In this document: positions 16,557-25,451 of the stretch, in pieces | How the letters are laid out: every line of letters starts with the position of its first letter | Position numbering within the stretch: position 1 is the first letter of the stretch | Assembly (NCBI GenBank): GCA_023386635.1 | Contig: JAEWJH010000024.1 | Span: forward strand, 1 to 64,000 | DNA length: 64,000 nt | From: Pseudomonadota bacterium | GTDB lineage: Bacteria > Pseudomonadota > Alphaproteobacteria > Rhizobiales > Xanthobacteraceae | Direction: 5' to 3' | The notes under the pieces: model-generated | What the model was told of the DNA's origin: nothing | Seen by the model: only the letters and a program-made list of their open reading frames with translations | Database searches by the model: none | Position numbers and translations under genes: made by a program

Positions 16557-18047
16557 TTACGCCGTCAGCCCGGCCCATGGATGGGGCTGGCTGGTGAGGT
16601 CGCAATAGATCGACTTCTGCGCCATCCAGGCGCGGATGCCCTCGCGACCTTTCTCGCGGCCGAGGCCGCTGTCCTTGACGCCGCCGAACGGCGTCGAGAT
16701 CGAGAACTGCTTGTAGGTGTTGATCCACACCGTGCCGGATTCGATGCCGCGCGCGACGCGCCACGCCTTTGGAAAGTCGCGGGTGTAGATGCCGCAGGCC
16801 AGGCCGTAGCTGTTGTCATTGCCCTGACGAACCACGTCGGCTTCCGTGTCAAACGGCAGCACGGCGAGCACCGGGCCGAACACTTCGTCGCGGCACAGGC
16901 GGCTTGCATTGTCGAGATCGGCGATGATGGTCGGCCGGTAATAAGTGCCGCCGGCATAGTCATTTCCGGTCGGCCTCTCGCCGCCGGTGAGCACCGTGCC
17001 GCCGTCCTCGCGGGCGCGCGTGACATGGCCTTCCACTTCGTCGCGATGACGCGGACGGATCAGCGGCGCCACCTGCGTCGTCTTCTCGAACGGGTGACCG
17101 ATGCGCAGCCGTTCAGTCGCGGCGACGAGCTTCTTGACGAAGCTGTCGTAGATGCTGCGCTCGACGAACAGGCGCGAGCCGGCGATGCAGGACTGGCCAG
17201 TGGAGGAGAACACGCCGAACATCACGCCGGCGCAGGCGACCTCAAGATCGGCGTCGGCGAAGACGATGGTCGGCGATTTGCCGCCGAGTTCCAGCGACAC
17301 CGGCATCAGCTTTTCCGCCGCCTTGCGGGCGATGTCGCGGCCGGTCTCGGTGCCGCCGGTGAACGACACCTTCTTGATCGCCGGATGGGTGACGAGACGT
17401 TCGCCGACGATCGATCCCGCGCCCGGAAGCGTCGAGAACAGGCCGCGCGGCAGGCCGGCGGCTTCGATCACGCGCGCCAGTTCAAGACAGACGAGTGGGC
17501 TCCACGACGATGGCTTGAGCAGCACGGCATTGCCGGCGGCGAGCGCGGGCGCGATCTTCTGCGCGTCGGACGCGATGGGAGAATTCCATGGCGTGATCGC
17601 CGCGGTGACACCGAGCGGTTCATGAACGGACATGGTGAGATAGTTGCCGCGCGACGGCGTCAGCGCGTCCTCCATCGTCTCTAGCGTCGCCGCCATGTAA
17701 CGGAACGTGCCGGCGGCGCTGAGCGCGAGCGCCCGCGTTTCGGTCAGCGTCTTGCCGGTGTCGCGCGACTGCACGTGCGAGATGCGGTCGGCGTTCTGCG
17801 CGATGCCATCGGCGATGCGATAGAGATATGTCGCGCGCTCATGCGGCAACAGCTTGCGCCACGCGGGATCGTTCGCCGCCTCCTGCGCGCGCTCGATGGC
17901 GAGATCGACATCCTCCAGCGAGGCGCCGGCGAGATTGGCATTGAGCGAGCCGTCAGCCGGGAAATTGGAGGCGATGTCCGCACCGCGACCGCGACGCCAT
18001 TCGCCGCCGATATACAATTTGTCCTGAGGCGTGACGGCTTGGTCCAT
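16557..18047 (-). CDS. NAD(P)-dependent aldehyde dehydrogenase
   Basis: This 496-aa enzyme shows LELGGKSPTIVFADADLE (about residues 255-272), the catalytic cysteine in GQSCIAGSR (about 290), the TPWNSP cofactor motif near 161 and the conserved EVFGPVLAVLPFD. It oxidises an aldehyde to an acid in the cytoplasm. Its place directly after a thiamine-diphosphate enzyme suggests it oxidises the aldehyde that enzyme could release by decarboxylation. Confidence 0.93.
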   Translation of the reverse strand: MDQAVTPQDKLYIGGEWRRGRGADIASNFPADGSLNANLAGASLEDVDLAIERAQEAANDPAWRKLLPHERATYLYRIADGIAQNADRISHVQSRDTGKTLTETRALALSAAGTFRYMAATLETMEDALTPSRGNYLTMSVHEPLGVTAAITPWNSPIASDAQKIAPALAAGNAVLLKPSSWSPLVCLELARVIEAAGLPRGLFSTLPGAGSIVGERLVTHPAIKKVSFTGGTETGRDIARKAAEKLMPVSLELGGKSPTIVFADADLEVACAGVMFGVFSSTGQSCIAGSRLFVERSIYDSFVKKLVAATERLRIGHPFEKTTQVAPLIRPRHRDEVEGHVTRAREDGGTVLTGGERPTGNDYAGGTYYRPTIIADLDNASRLCRDEVFGPVLAVLPFDTEADVVRQGNDNSYGLACGIYTRDFPKAWRVARGIESGTVWINTYKQFSISTPFGGVKDSGLGREKGREGIRAWMAQKSIYCDLTSQPHPWAGLTA

Positions 18048-18075
18048 CCTACGCTCCTTACTCTCTGCTCTTCGA

Positions 18076-19794
18076 TCAGGTCGGCTTGCCGGCGGCGCCG
18101 GCCGGCGGACCGGCGAAGCTGTGGCTGAACGGGCCGATCGCGACCATGTCGATTTCGATCAGACGCGGGCCGCGGGTCTTGAGCGCATGATCGAACGCGG
18201 CGTCGAAATCCTCGATCTTGCCGATGCGCTGATGCGGCAGCCCGACCGACTGGCACACCAGCGCGAAATCAGGCGTCAAGATGTTGGAATAAACGTGGCG
18301 GCTGCCGTATTGCGCGTCCTGGATGTTGCGGATCACGCCGTAGCCGCGGTCGTTCATCAGGATGAAGACGATGTCGGCTTCGCTTTCCACCGCGGTGGCA
18401 AATTCACCGATCATGAGCTGCGAGCCGCCGTCGCCGAGCAGCGTGACGGTCTTCGCGGTGTCGGCGGTCATCGCCGCGCCGATGCCCATGGCGATGCCCT
18501 GACCGATGCCGCCGCCGAGCGCATGCACGCCGAGATGAGGCGCGGCGAGCCGCACATCGCGGTTGCCGAATGTGCTGTTGGAGATGGTGACGTCGCGCAC
18601 CCAGGGATGCGCGCCGGCGTGGACACGGTTGCTGATGGTCGCGGCGAGCGACTTGTAGGGGCCGAGATTCTTTCGCAACGCCGCTTCGGACGCTTCGCGC
18701 GCCGGCTGGATCGCTTTGAGGAATTCGGCATCGGTGTCGAGTTTCTGTGGCAGGCGCGCCAGCAATCCCTCGAGGGCCAGTTGCGCGTCGGCGGTGATGA
18801 ACATCTCCACCGGATAGTTGCGGCCGCCCTGCGACGGTTCGGCGTCGATCTGCACGATCGGCGGCAGCTTCATCCGGTTGTTGTGGGTTTCGTTGCCGCG
18901 CAACCGCGAGCCGACGACGATCATCAGATCGGCACGGGCATAGAGCGCTTCCGCATCTTTCGTCATGTTGAAGGCGCCGAGACTGCGCGGATGACCTTCC
19001 GGCACCACTGCGCGGCCGTTGGTGCTGGTGACGGCGGCGAAGCCGCGCTCCACCAGAGCCGTCGCAGCCTCCGCGGCGCCACGCGCGCCCCCGCCGAGCC
19101 AGAGCATCGGTCGTTTCGCCTTGCGCACGCGTGCGGAGAGCGCGTCGAGTTGTGCGGTATCGGGCGTGTGCCGCGGAATGGCCGGCAGGCCGGGAAGCGA
19201 GCGCACGGCCAACATGACGCGCTGGACGTCGACCGGAATCTCGAGCGTGACCGGGCCGGTCGGCGCGGCGAGGGTCTGCACCACCGCTTCCGTCAGCGTG
19301 TCGACGGCGCTGCAGGGCTCCCAGATGCGCAGATAGCTCTTGCTGATCGCCTTCAGCATGTCCGGCTGGCGCGGGACATCGTGGATCGCCGCGCGGTCGC
19401 GGTCGACGAATTCGCGGTCGACCTGCGTGGTGATGTGCAGCACCGGCGAGCCGGCGGTGAGCGCTTCCACCTGCGAGCCGGCGGCATTGCCAGCCGCGGT
19501 GCCGGTCGACGTGATGCAGACGCCGAGCGAACGTGAAACGCGCGCATAGGCGTCCGCCATGTTCATGGCGCCGGCTTCGCCGCGCGCCGGCACGAAGCGG
19601 ATTCGGCCCTGGCGCGCGATCGCGTCGAGGATCGGCATGTTGTGGATCGAGATGACACCGAAGGCCGTGGTCACGCCCATATCGGCGAGCGCGCGCGCGA
19701 TGGCGTCACCGACGGTTTCCTGTTCGGGAAGGTGGGTTGGCTGCACCTGGGATGAAGCACGCGGGGTGACTGAGACGTTCATCATCATGTTCAC
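18076..19794 (-). CDS. Thiamine-diphosphate-dependent enzyme (acetolactate synthase / benzoylformate decarboxylase superfamily)
   Basis: This 572-aa protein has the usual three domains. The cofactor-activating Glu lies in VPARGEAGAMNMADAYAR (about residue 72), the middle domain is Rossmann-like, and the C-terminal ThDP/Mg site runs from GDGGSQLMIGEFATAV to ILMNDRGYG. Family members decarboxylate 2-oxo acids or join two of them. With an aldehyde dehydrogenase directly downstream, decarboxylation of an aryl-2-oxo acid to an aldehyde is a reasonable guess, but carboligation cannot be excluded. It starts 3 bases after the stop of the SDR gene. Confidence 0.88.
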   Translation of the reverse strand: MNMMMNVSVTPRASSQVQPTHLPEQETVGDAIARALADMGVTTAFGVISIHNMPILDAIARQGRIRFVPARGEAGAMNMADAYARVSRSLGVCITSTGTAAGNAAGSQVEALTAGSPVLHITTQVDREFVDRDRAAIHDVPRQPDMLKAISKSYLRIWEPCSAVDTLTEAVVQTLAAPTGPVTLEIPVDVQRVMLAVRSLPGLPAIPRHTPDTAQLDALSARVRKAKRPMLWLGGGARGAAEAATALVERGFAAVTSTNGRAVVPEGHPRSLGAFNMTKDAEALYARADLMIVVGSRLRGNETHNNRMKLPPIVQIDAEPSQGGRNYPVEMFITADAQLALEGLLARLPQKLDTDAEFLKAIQPAREASEAALRKNLGPYKSLAATISNRVHAGAHPWVRDVTISNSTFGNRDVRLAAPHLGVHALGGGIGQGIAMGIGAAMTADTAKTVTLLGDGGSQLMIGEFATAVESEADIVFILMNDRGYGVIRNIQDAQYGSRHVYSNILTPDFALVCQSVGLPHQRIGKIEDFDAAFDHALKTRGPRLIEIDMVAIGPFSHSFAGPPAGAAGKPT

Positions 19795-19797
19795 TCT

Positions 19798-20583
19798 TTA
19801 GATATGTCGTGAGACGCCGCCGGAGATTTCCAGGCTGGCGCCGTTGATGTAGCTGGCGGCCGGAGAGCCGAGGAAAATGATCGCCTTGGCGGCTTCCTCG
19901 GGCTGGCCGAGCCGGCCGAGCGGAATGTGCTTCTGTCGTGCGAGCGAGGCGAACCAGTCGTCCCGCGACTGGTTCTTGTCGGTGCGCGCCTCGAACCGGC
20001 GCTGCCACTGTCCGGAATCGACAAGGCCCAGCAGCACCGTATTGACGCGGATGCGCGGCGCGAATTCGGTGGCGAGCGATTTGAGCAGGTTCTGCACGCC
20101 GGCGCGCGCCGCCGAGGTGCAGACCATGTGCGGCTCGGGCTGGATCGACAGCAGCGAGTTGACGGCGACGATCGCCGGCGCATCGCTTTTCTCGAGCAGC
20201 GGCCGGAACGCGCGGATCGGCAGGATCTGGCTGAAGAATTTCAGCTCGAACTCGTCGCGCCATTGCTGATCGTTGGTGTCCCCGAAGGTCGAGACACGGC
20301 CCTGGCCGGCATTGTTCACGAGCAGGTCGACGGCACCGCCGCCCCAGGCGGCGACTTTATCGGCGAAGGTTTTCACGGCGGCGGCGTCGAGCACGTCACA
20401 GCGCTCCGCCAGCACATTGTTATGATGGCCGAGCTGGGATTTGGCGGCGTCGAGGCGCGCTTCGTCGCGGCCGCAGATCGCCACGCGCGCGCCGTCGCCG
20501 AGCAGCAGCCGCGCAGTGGCGAGGCCGATCCCGGAACTGCCTCCGGTGACGACAGCGATACGGTTCTTCAGTCCAAGGTCCAC
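19798..20583 (-). CDS. SDR-family oxidoreductase with an atypical active site
   Basis: A GTG start at 20583 preceded by AGGATGAGGA gives 261 aa beginning VDLGLKNRIAVVTGGSSGIG, with the NAD(P) motif TGGSSGIG intact. An ATG further upstream would run into the IclR gene and was rejected. The usual YxxxK catalytic pair is absent: the region reads PHMVCTSAARAGVQNLLKSLA, which places Thr and Arg where Tyr and Lys are expected. The NNAG motif (VNNAGQG) is present. It may be a diverged reductase, a hydrolase-like SDR or a non-catalytic partner of the adjacent thiamine enzyme. Confidence 0.85.
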   Translation of the reverse strand: MDLGLKNRIAVVTGGSSGIGLATARLLLGDGARVAICGRDEARLDAAKSQLGHHNNVLAERCDVLDAAAVKTFADKVAAWGGGAVDLLVNNAGQGRVSTFGDTNDQQWRDEFELKFFSQILPIRAFRPLLEKSDAPAIVAVNSLLSIQPEPHMVCTSAARAGVQNLLKSLATEFAPRIRVNTVLLGLVDSGQWQRRFEARTDKNQSRDDWFASLARQKHIPLGRLGQPEEAAKAIIFLGSPAASYINGASLEISGGVSRHI

Positions 20584-20593
20584 GGCGTCGTCC

Positions 20594-21454
20594 TCATCCT
20601 GCTGCGCGCGTCGCGCCGTTCGGCAGGCCCTTGTCCGGTCCGCGCCATCCCAGCCGCTGCGAAATGTCCTGCGCCGCATTCTTGATGCCGGTGGCGATCT
20701 GCGAGCGCCGGGCGGCGCCGGCAAAATCGGCGCTCAGGCCGGTGACGTTCAACGCCGCGACCGGCGTGCCGGTGGCATCGAACACAGCCGCGGCAACTGA
20801 ACTGATGCCGGCTTCGAAGTTGCCGTCGCTCCAGGCGAGCCCGGCGGCGCGGTCCGCGGAAATCTGCGCATGCAACTGCGACGGCGTCACGGCGGTGTGC
20901 GCGGTCACGGGCTTGAGCACGGTATCGGCATAGAGCGCGTCGACCCGCGCCGCCGGCAGATAAGCGAGAATGATGCGGCCCATATTGGTCGCATGGGCGG
21001 GCAGGCGGCTGCCGATGCGGATATTGCTGGTCAGCACATGGTTCGGCACGCGGCGCACCAGATAGACGACTTCCGCGCCGTCGAGCACGCCGAGATGCGC
21101 CGACAGGCGCAGTGAATCCGCCAGTCGCGTCAGCACTGGCACCGAGGTCTGCACCAGATCTTCGGAGAAGAATGCCTGCGCGGTCAGCCCGATCAGGCCG
21201 ACGCCGATCCGCCAGCCCTTGCCTTCGCCGAGCGGCTCGATGAAACGCTCGCTTTCCAGCGCATGTAGCAGCCGCAGCAGCGTCGTGCGGTTGATGCCGA
21301 GCTGCCGCGCGCTGCGCGACATATTGGTGACGGGATCGCCTTCGGCGATGTGCCGCAGCAGGCGCGCGGCGCGCTGCACCGGCGGCGAGCCGTAAAGCTG
21401 CTCGTTGGTATCCTCGTCGACCGGGCGGTCTGTCTTAGACTCTGTCTTAGGCAT
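20594..21454 (-). CDS. IclR-family transcriptional regulator
   Basis: Starting at ATG 21454 gives 286 aa: an N-terminal helix-turn-helix (MSRSARQLGINRTTLLRLLHALE, about residues 45-67) and the C-terminal ligand-binding domain (SAHLGVLDGAEVVYLVRR; ATNMGRIILAYLP). A longer frame exists but its extra N-terminus overlaps the hydrolase gene. The start overlaps the hydrolase stop by 8 bases, so it is expressed within the operon it probably controls. IclR proteins commonly sense aromatic pathway metabolites. Confidence 0.88.
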   Translation of the reverse strand: MPKTESKTDRPVDEDTNEQLYGSPPVQRAARLLRHIAEGDPVTNMSRSARQLGINRTTLLRLLHALESERFIEPLGEGKGWRIGVGLIGLTAQAFFSEDLVQTSVPVLTRLADSLRLSAHLGVLDGAEVVYLVRRVPNHVLTSNIRIGSRLPAHATNMGRIILAYLPAARVDALYADTVLKPVTAHTAVTPSQLHAQISADRAAGLAWSDGNFEAGISSVAAAVFDATGTPVAALNVTGLSADFAGAARRSQIATGIKNAAQDISQRLGWRGPDKGLPNGATRAAG

Positions 21455-22289
21455 GGACAGCATCCTCGAACAACGGAGCGAGAAGGGTTGCGACGGCTTG
21501 CGGCGCTTCCTGCGGCAGCGCATGGCCGGCGTCGGCAATCTGGTGGAAACGGCTGCCTGTCAGCGCCTCATGCGCCTGCCGGGCATTGTCCGGCGGCGTG
21601 ATGACGTCTTGCGCGCCGACCGCGACCAGCGCCGGCGCCGTGATCCGGCGCGCATCGGCAAGCAGGTCGCCGCGCCCGAGCGCCTGCACCGCCTGTGCGT
21701 ATCCGGCAGGATCGACGGCAGCCATGGCGTCTTCGACCGCGCGCGCGATCTCTGGCTTTCGCTCCGGCTGATAGACGAGCCGGTGCGCCCGCGCTTTTGC
21801 GAAGTCCGCTGGGCCGAGCTTCTGAAGATCGTCGATGCGTGCCTGCACCTTCGCCGGCAGCGCTTCGCCGGGCGAGACGCGATAGCCGAGCGCGGGCGAC
21901 AGCAGCGCGAGCGCGCTGACGCGGCGGGCATGATGCGCGGCAAAGTTCGTCGCGAACAAAGCCCCGAGCGAATGGCCGACCAGCGCAATGCGCGCGATGC
22001 CGAGCCGGTCGAGCGCGGCGGCGAGGGCGTCCGCGTAATCGCGCGGCGCCGGTGTCGGATTGTCGAGCGGCCGGGAGCCGCCATAACCTGGTGCATCCCA
22101 GGCGATGACGTCGATCTCCTCCGGTAGCGCCGCCATCAGTCCCGCGAAGCTCTGTCCGCGGCTGCCGATGCCGTGCAACAGCACCAGCGGCGTTGTCACC
22201 CGCTCATGTCGTGGCTTCTGCCGGCGCCACAGGCGAAGCCCGGCGGCCTCGGCGCATTCCAGCGTGGTAGGGACGGCGGTTGCGGACAT
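21447..22289 (-). CDS. Alpha/beta hydrolase
   Basis: This 280-aa protein has the oxyanion segment LLHGIGSRGQSFAG, nucleophile elbow GHSLGA (Ser about residue 127), acid DVITPPD and catalytic His in DAGHALPQEAP, a complete triad. Such hydrolases in aromatic pathways open lactones, cleave C-C bonds after ring cleavage, or deformylate N-formylmaleamate in pyridine pathways; the sequence does not decide between these. No signal peptide is seen, so it is cytoplasmic. Confidence 0.88.
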   Translation of the reverse strand: MSATAVPTTLECAEAAGLRLWRRQKPRHERVTTPLVLLHGIGSRGQSFAGLMAALPEEIDVIAWDAPGYGGSRPLDNPTPAPRDYADALAAALDRLGIARIALVGHSLGALFATNFAAHHARRVSALALLSPALGYRVSPGEALPAKVQARIDDLQKLGPADFAKARAHRLVYQPERKPEIARAVEDAMAAVDPAGYAQAVQALGRGDLLADARRITAPALVAVGAQDVITPPDNARQAHEALTGSRFHQIADAGHALPQEAPQAVATLLAPLFEDAVHA

Positions 22290-22326
22290 GGACGGTGCGG
22301 CTTGTACGGGTTCAGCTTGTACGGTG

Positions 22327-23184
22327 TTACGGATTAGCGGTCGGCGGTGCGTCCAGCGCGCGCGGGACGTAGTGCAGCACGCGGGTTTCGATCGCGGTCA
22401 CGGCCCAGTACATGACGATGCCGATGATCGTGAGGAGGATGATGGCGTCGAACACCATGGCGGTGTTGGCCTGGCCCTGACCGAAGCTGATGAGATAGCC
22501 TAGGCCGATCTCGCCGCCCACCAGTTCGCCGACGGTGATTCCGATGACGGCCAGCGTCGCGCCGATGCGCAGACCCGCCAGCAGGTTCGGCATCGAGAAC
22601 GGCACCATGACCTTCCAGAAGATCTTGCTGCGACTCATGTTGTAAGCGCGCGCCAGATTGATCATGTCGCGATCCATCACGCGCATCGCCTGCAGCACGT
22701 TGACGAGGATCGGGAAGAACACCACGAGGATCGTCACGATCAGCTTGGGCCAGGCGTTGTAGCCGAACCAGAGAATGAACAGCGGCGCGAACGCCACCTT
22801 AGGCGCGATTTGCAGCGCCAGAATGTAAGGCGACAGCACTTTTTCCCAGGTCGGCAGCAGGCCGAGCGCATAACCGGAAATGGCGCCGAGCAGGCCACCC
22901 AGGATGAAGCCGAGGATCGACATCGACGCGGTGGAGATGAAATGCGTCAGCAGATTTTCGTTCTGCCACATGCGGACGAATTCCGAGGCCAGCTCGCTGA
23001 CGCGCGGAATGATGTATTTCGGAACGCCGAACAGCGGCGGAAGATATTGCCACGCGACAAGGACGACGACGGCGAGCGCGAGGCTCGCCGCCGGCACCGC
23101 ATAGCCGCCGGCCCAGGTTGCGCGCGCCGGCGCCTCACGCGAAGGCGTGGAAGGCGCGGCTGGTGTTGTGGCCTGGTCCGTCAT
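22327..23184 (-). CDS. NitT/TauT-type ABC transporter, permease
   Basis: From ATG 23184 the protein is 285 aa: a Thr/Pro/Ala-rich cytoplasmic N-terminus (about 30 residues), then about six membrane segments with the EAA-type loop LARAYNMSRSKIFWKVMVPF. The longer upstream frame overlaps the binding-protein gene and lacks support. It follows the binding-protein gene by 17 bases; the matching ATPase is at 25452, with a monooxygenase gene placed between. Confidence 0.9.
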   Translation of the reverse strand: MTDQATTPAAPSTPSREAPARATWAGGYAVPAASLALAVVVLVAWQYLPPLFGVPKYIIPRVSELASEFVRMWQNENLLTHFISTASMSILGFILGGLLGAISGYALGLLPTWEKVLSPYILALQIAPKVAFAPLFILWFGYNAWPKLIVTILVVFFPILVNVLQAMRVMDRDMINLARAYNMSRSKIFWKVMVPFSMPNLLAGLRIGATLAVIGITVGELVGGEIGLGYLISFGQGQANTAMVFDAIILLTIIGIVMYWAVTAIETRVLHYVPRALDAPPTANP

Positions 23185-23201
23185 CGCTGGCTCCGTCTGT
23201 C

Positions 23202-24179
23202 TCAGCTCACGAACTGATTGGTGTAGAGGTCTTCGACCGGAACCGCGCTCTGGATGATCTGGTTCTCGACGTAGAACTTCTGCACCGTCCTCAGCCGCTC
23301 CGGGTCGAACTTGCCGAGCGCCGAGGCGGGTTCGGTCGCGTAGACCTGCGTCACGTAGCGACGCAGGATGCGCTCCATTTCCGCTTCCTTGCCGGCGTGC
23401 TGCGGAACGGCGGCGACGAAGTCGCGCGCCGCGGCGGCCGGATCGGCCATGCAATCGCGCATCGCCTGCATCACCGCCTTGACGAAGCCGCCGACAGCAG
23501 CCGGACGTTCCTTGATCATCTTGTCGGAGGTGAGGATCGCCTGCGCCATCACCGGGAAGATCTTTTCGACCGGGTAGTAGTCGAGCGCCACGCCGGCCTG
23601 TTCGATCGTGTCGGCCCATTCCGGGGTCGCCATGATGCCGTCGAGCGACTTCGCGATCATCAGCTGGGTCACGCCCGCCGGGCCGACCGCCTGCACTTCT
23701 AGGTCGGAGCGCTTCAGGCCGGTCGCCGCGAGCACGGCAAGCAGCGCGTAATAGCCGGTGTCCTGATAGCCGATCACGCCGAGCTTCTTGCCGCGCAGAT
23801 CCTTGAGCGACTTGATATTGCTTTCCTTGCGGGTCACGAGCTGGAACAGCGGATGCGAACCAAGCTGCGCGACGGCGCGAACCGGCAGATCGTTCGGGCG
23901 AACGATCATCGAGGTCTCGCCGAGACCGCCGCCGAGATCGGCATTGCCGACGCCGACCTGCTTGGCGACATCGGCGCCGCCGCGGCCGGTCTGGAACGTC
24001 ACTTCCAGGTTGTTCTTCGTGTAGTAGCCGCGCTTCATCGCGATGTGAAACGGCATGAAGGCCGGCAGGAACGACGGTGCCGGAAACAGATACGTCACTT
24101 TCTCTGGAGCGGCGAAAGCCGGCCGGAATGCCGCGGTGGCCATCAGGCCCCCCAATGCCGCGCGCCGTGTGATCCTCAT
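23202..24179 (-). CDS. NitT/TauT-type ABC transporter, substrate-binding protein
   Basis: This 325-aa protein starts MRITRRAALGGLMATAAFRP, a signal peptide with twin arginines, cut near FAAPEKV. The mature part is SsuA/NMT1-like (FLPAFMPFHIAMKRGYY; SLKDLRGKKLGVIGY). It works with the permease at 22327 and the ATPase at 25452. The ligand is unknown, probably the aromatic substrate of this operon. Confidence 0.9.
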   Translation of the reverse strand: MRITRRAALGGLMATAAFRPAFAAPEKVTYLFPAPSFLPAFMPFHIAMKRGYYTKNNLEVTFQTGRGGADVAKQVGVGNADLGGGLGETSMIVRPNDLPVRAVAQLGSHPLFQLVTRKESNIKSLKDLRGKKLGVIGYQDTGYYALLAVLAATGLKRSDLEVQAVGPAGVTQLMIAKSLDGIMATPEWADTIEQAGVALDYYPVEKIFPVMAQAILTSDKMIKERPAAVGGFVKAVMQAMRDCMADPAAAARDFVAAVPQHAGKEAEMERILRRYVTQVYATEPASALGKFDPERLRTVQKFYVENQIIQSAVPVEDLYTNQFVS

Positions 24180-24266
24180 GTCAGTGTCTCCCCTTTGTTA
24201 AAGGCTCGAACGCGGCGAGGCGTCGGCCCGTTGCGATAAATGGACGGATGATTGTCGCGGTCCGGT

Positions 24267-25424
24267 TCATGCCGGCTCCGCGATGCGTTGATAAAAGCGA
24301 TCGACATCTTGCTGCGCCGTTTCGCGCATGCGGGCATGGCGGCTGTCGCGGCCCGCTCCGTCTTCGGCGGCGCCAGCTTCGCCGACGCGGCGCGAGGCGT
24401 CCTGCACGAATTTGCAGCGTTCGAAGCGGCGCGCACTGAACTGCTCCAGCACGACGGGAAGATCAGTGGCGCCATCGAGCATGTCGGCGAGGATGACGCC
24501 GTCTTCCAGCGCCATCGCGCCGCCTTGCCCCATGAACGGTGATGACGAATGCGCGGCGTCGCCGATCAGCAGCACACGGCCGCGATTCCACGGCAGCGGC
24601 AGATGCACTTCCTCAACCGAGGTGTAGAAGACGTTCTTGGCGTCGTCGATCTCCGCGAGCAGGGCGGCGGCCGGGCCAGCGAACGCCGCGAATTTGCGGC
24701 GCATCTCGGCAGCCCAGGTTTCGCGCGGATAGAACGGCTTACCTGGCTCCCGCGTCGTTCCGAACATGTAAAGCTCGTCGCGGCTGGTCGGCATGATGCC
24801 GAGCCGCGTGCCGGTGCCCATCATCATGATCTTGGTATCGATGCCGGCGGGCTTCGCATGGGTGCTGCGCCAGACGCCGAACCCGGTATAGACCGGCTCG
24901 ATCGCGCCGAAGAGATGCGTGCGGATCTGCGAGCGGATGCCGTCGGCGCCGACCAGCACGTCCGCCGTCAGCGTCGTGCCGTCGGAGAGGGTGAGCGTCA
25001 CCGGGCGACGCGGATCGGCGTCGTCGATGGCCGTGATCGTCACGCCGAGACGGATATCGACGCCGAGCTGCTCGACCGCGCTGGCCAGCACGCGATGCAA
25101 TTCGACGCGACGCATCCCGACAATGGCCGGGACCCGTGCATTGCCGCGCGGGTAAACGGTATGGGTGATCGTGCTGCCGTCTTCCGACAGATAGAGATTG
25201 CCGCCGTCCGGGCTGACCCAGCCGCTGGCGCAGATGTCGTCGAGCACGGCGAGTTGATCGAGCGCCAGCAGGCCGTTGCAATAGATGAAGATGCCCGAGC
25301 TGGCGGGAGCCCAGCGGCTTTCGCGCTCGATCAGCGTGACCGGGATGTGGCGGCGCGCCAGCGCGATCGACAGCGCCGATCCGGCAATGCCTCCGCCAAC
25401 GATCACGACCCGGTTCAACATCAA
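24267..25424 (-). CDS. Class A FAD-dependent aromatic monooxygenase
   Basis: This 385-aa protein has GGGIAGSALSIALARR (about residues 10-25), the DG motif VGADGIRSQIR (about 158) and the GD motif LIGDAAHSSSPFMGQGGAMALED (about 290), the three marks of para-hydroxybenzoate hydroxylase-type flavoproteins. These use NAD(P)H and oxygen to hydroxylate phenols, salicylate or hydroxypyridines. It sits between the binding protein and ATPase genes of an importer, implying that transport and first oxidation share one transcript. Confidence 0.9.
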   Translation of the reverse strand: MMLNRVVIVGGGIAGSALSIALARRHIPVTLIERESRWAPASSGIFIYCNGLLALDQLAVLDDICASGWVSPDGGNLYLSEDGSTITHTVYPRGNARVPAIVGMRRVELHRVLASAVEQLGVDIRLGVTITAIDDADPRRPVTLTLSDGTTLTADVLVGADGIRSQIRTHLFGAIEPVYTGFGVWRSTHAKPAGIDTKIMMMGTGTRLGIMPTSRDELYMFGTTREPGKPFYPRETWAAEMRRKFAAFAGPAAALLAEIDDAKNVFYTSVEEVHLPLPWNRGRVLLIGDAAHSSSPFMGQGGAMALEDGVILADMLDGATDLPVVLEQFSARRFERCKFVQDASRRVGEAGAAEDGAGRDSRHARMRETAQQDVDRFYQRIAEPA

Positions 25425-25451
25425 CGGCGTCCTCTGCAGCGCAAGCTGCGA

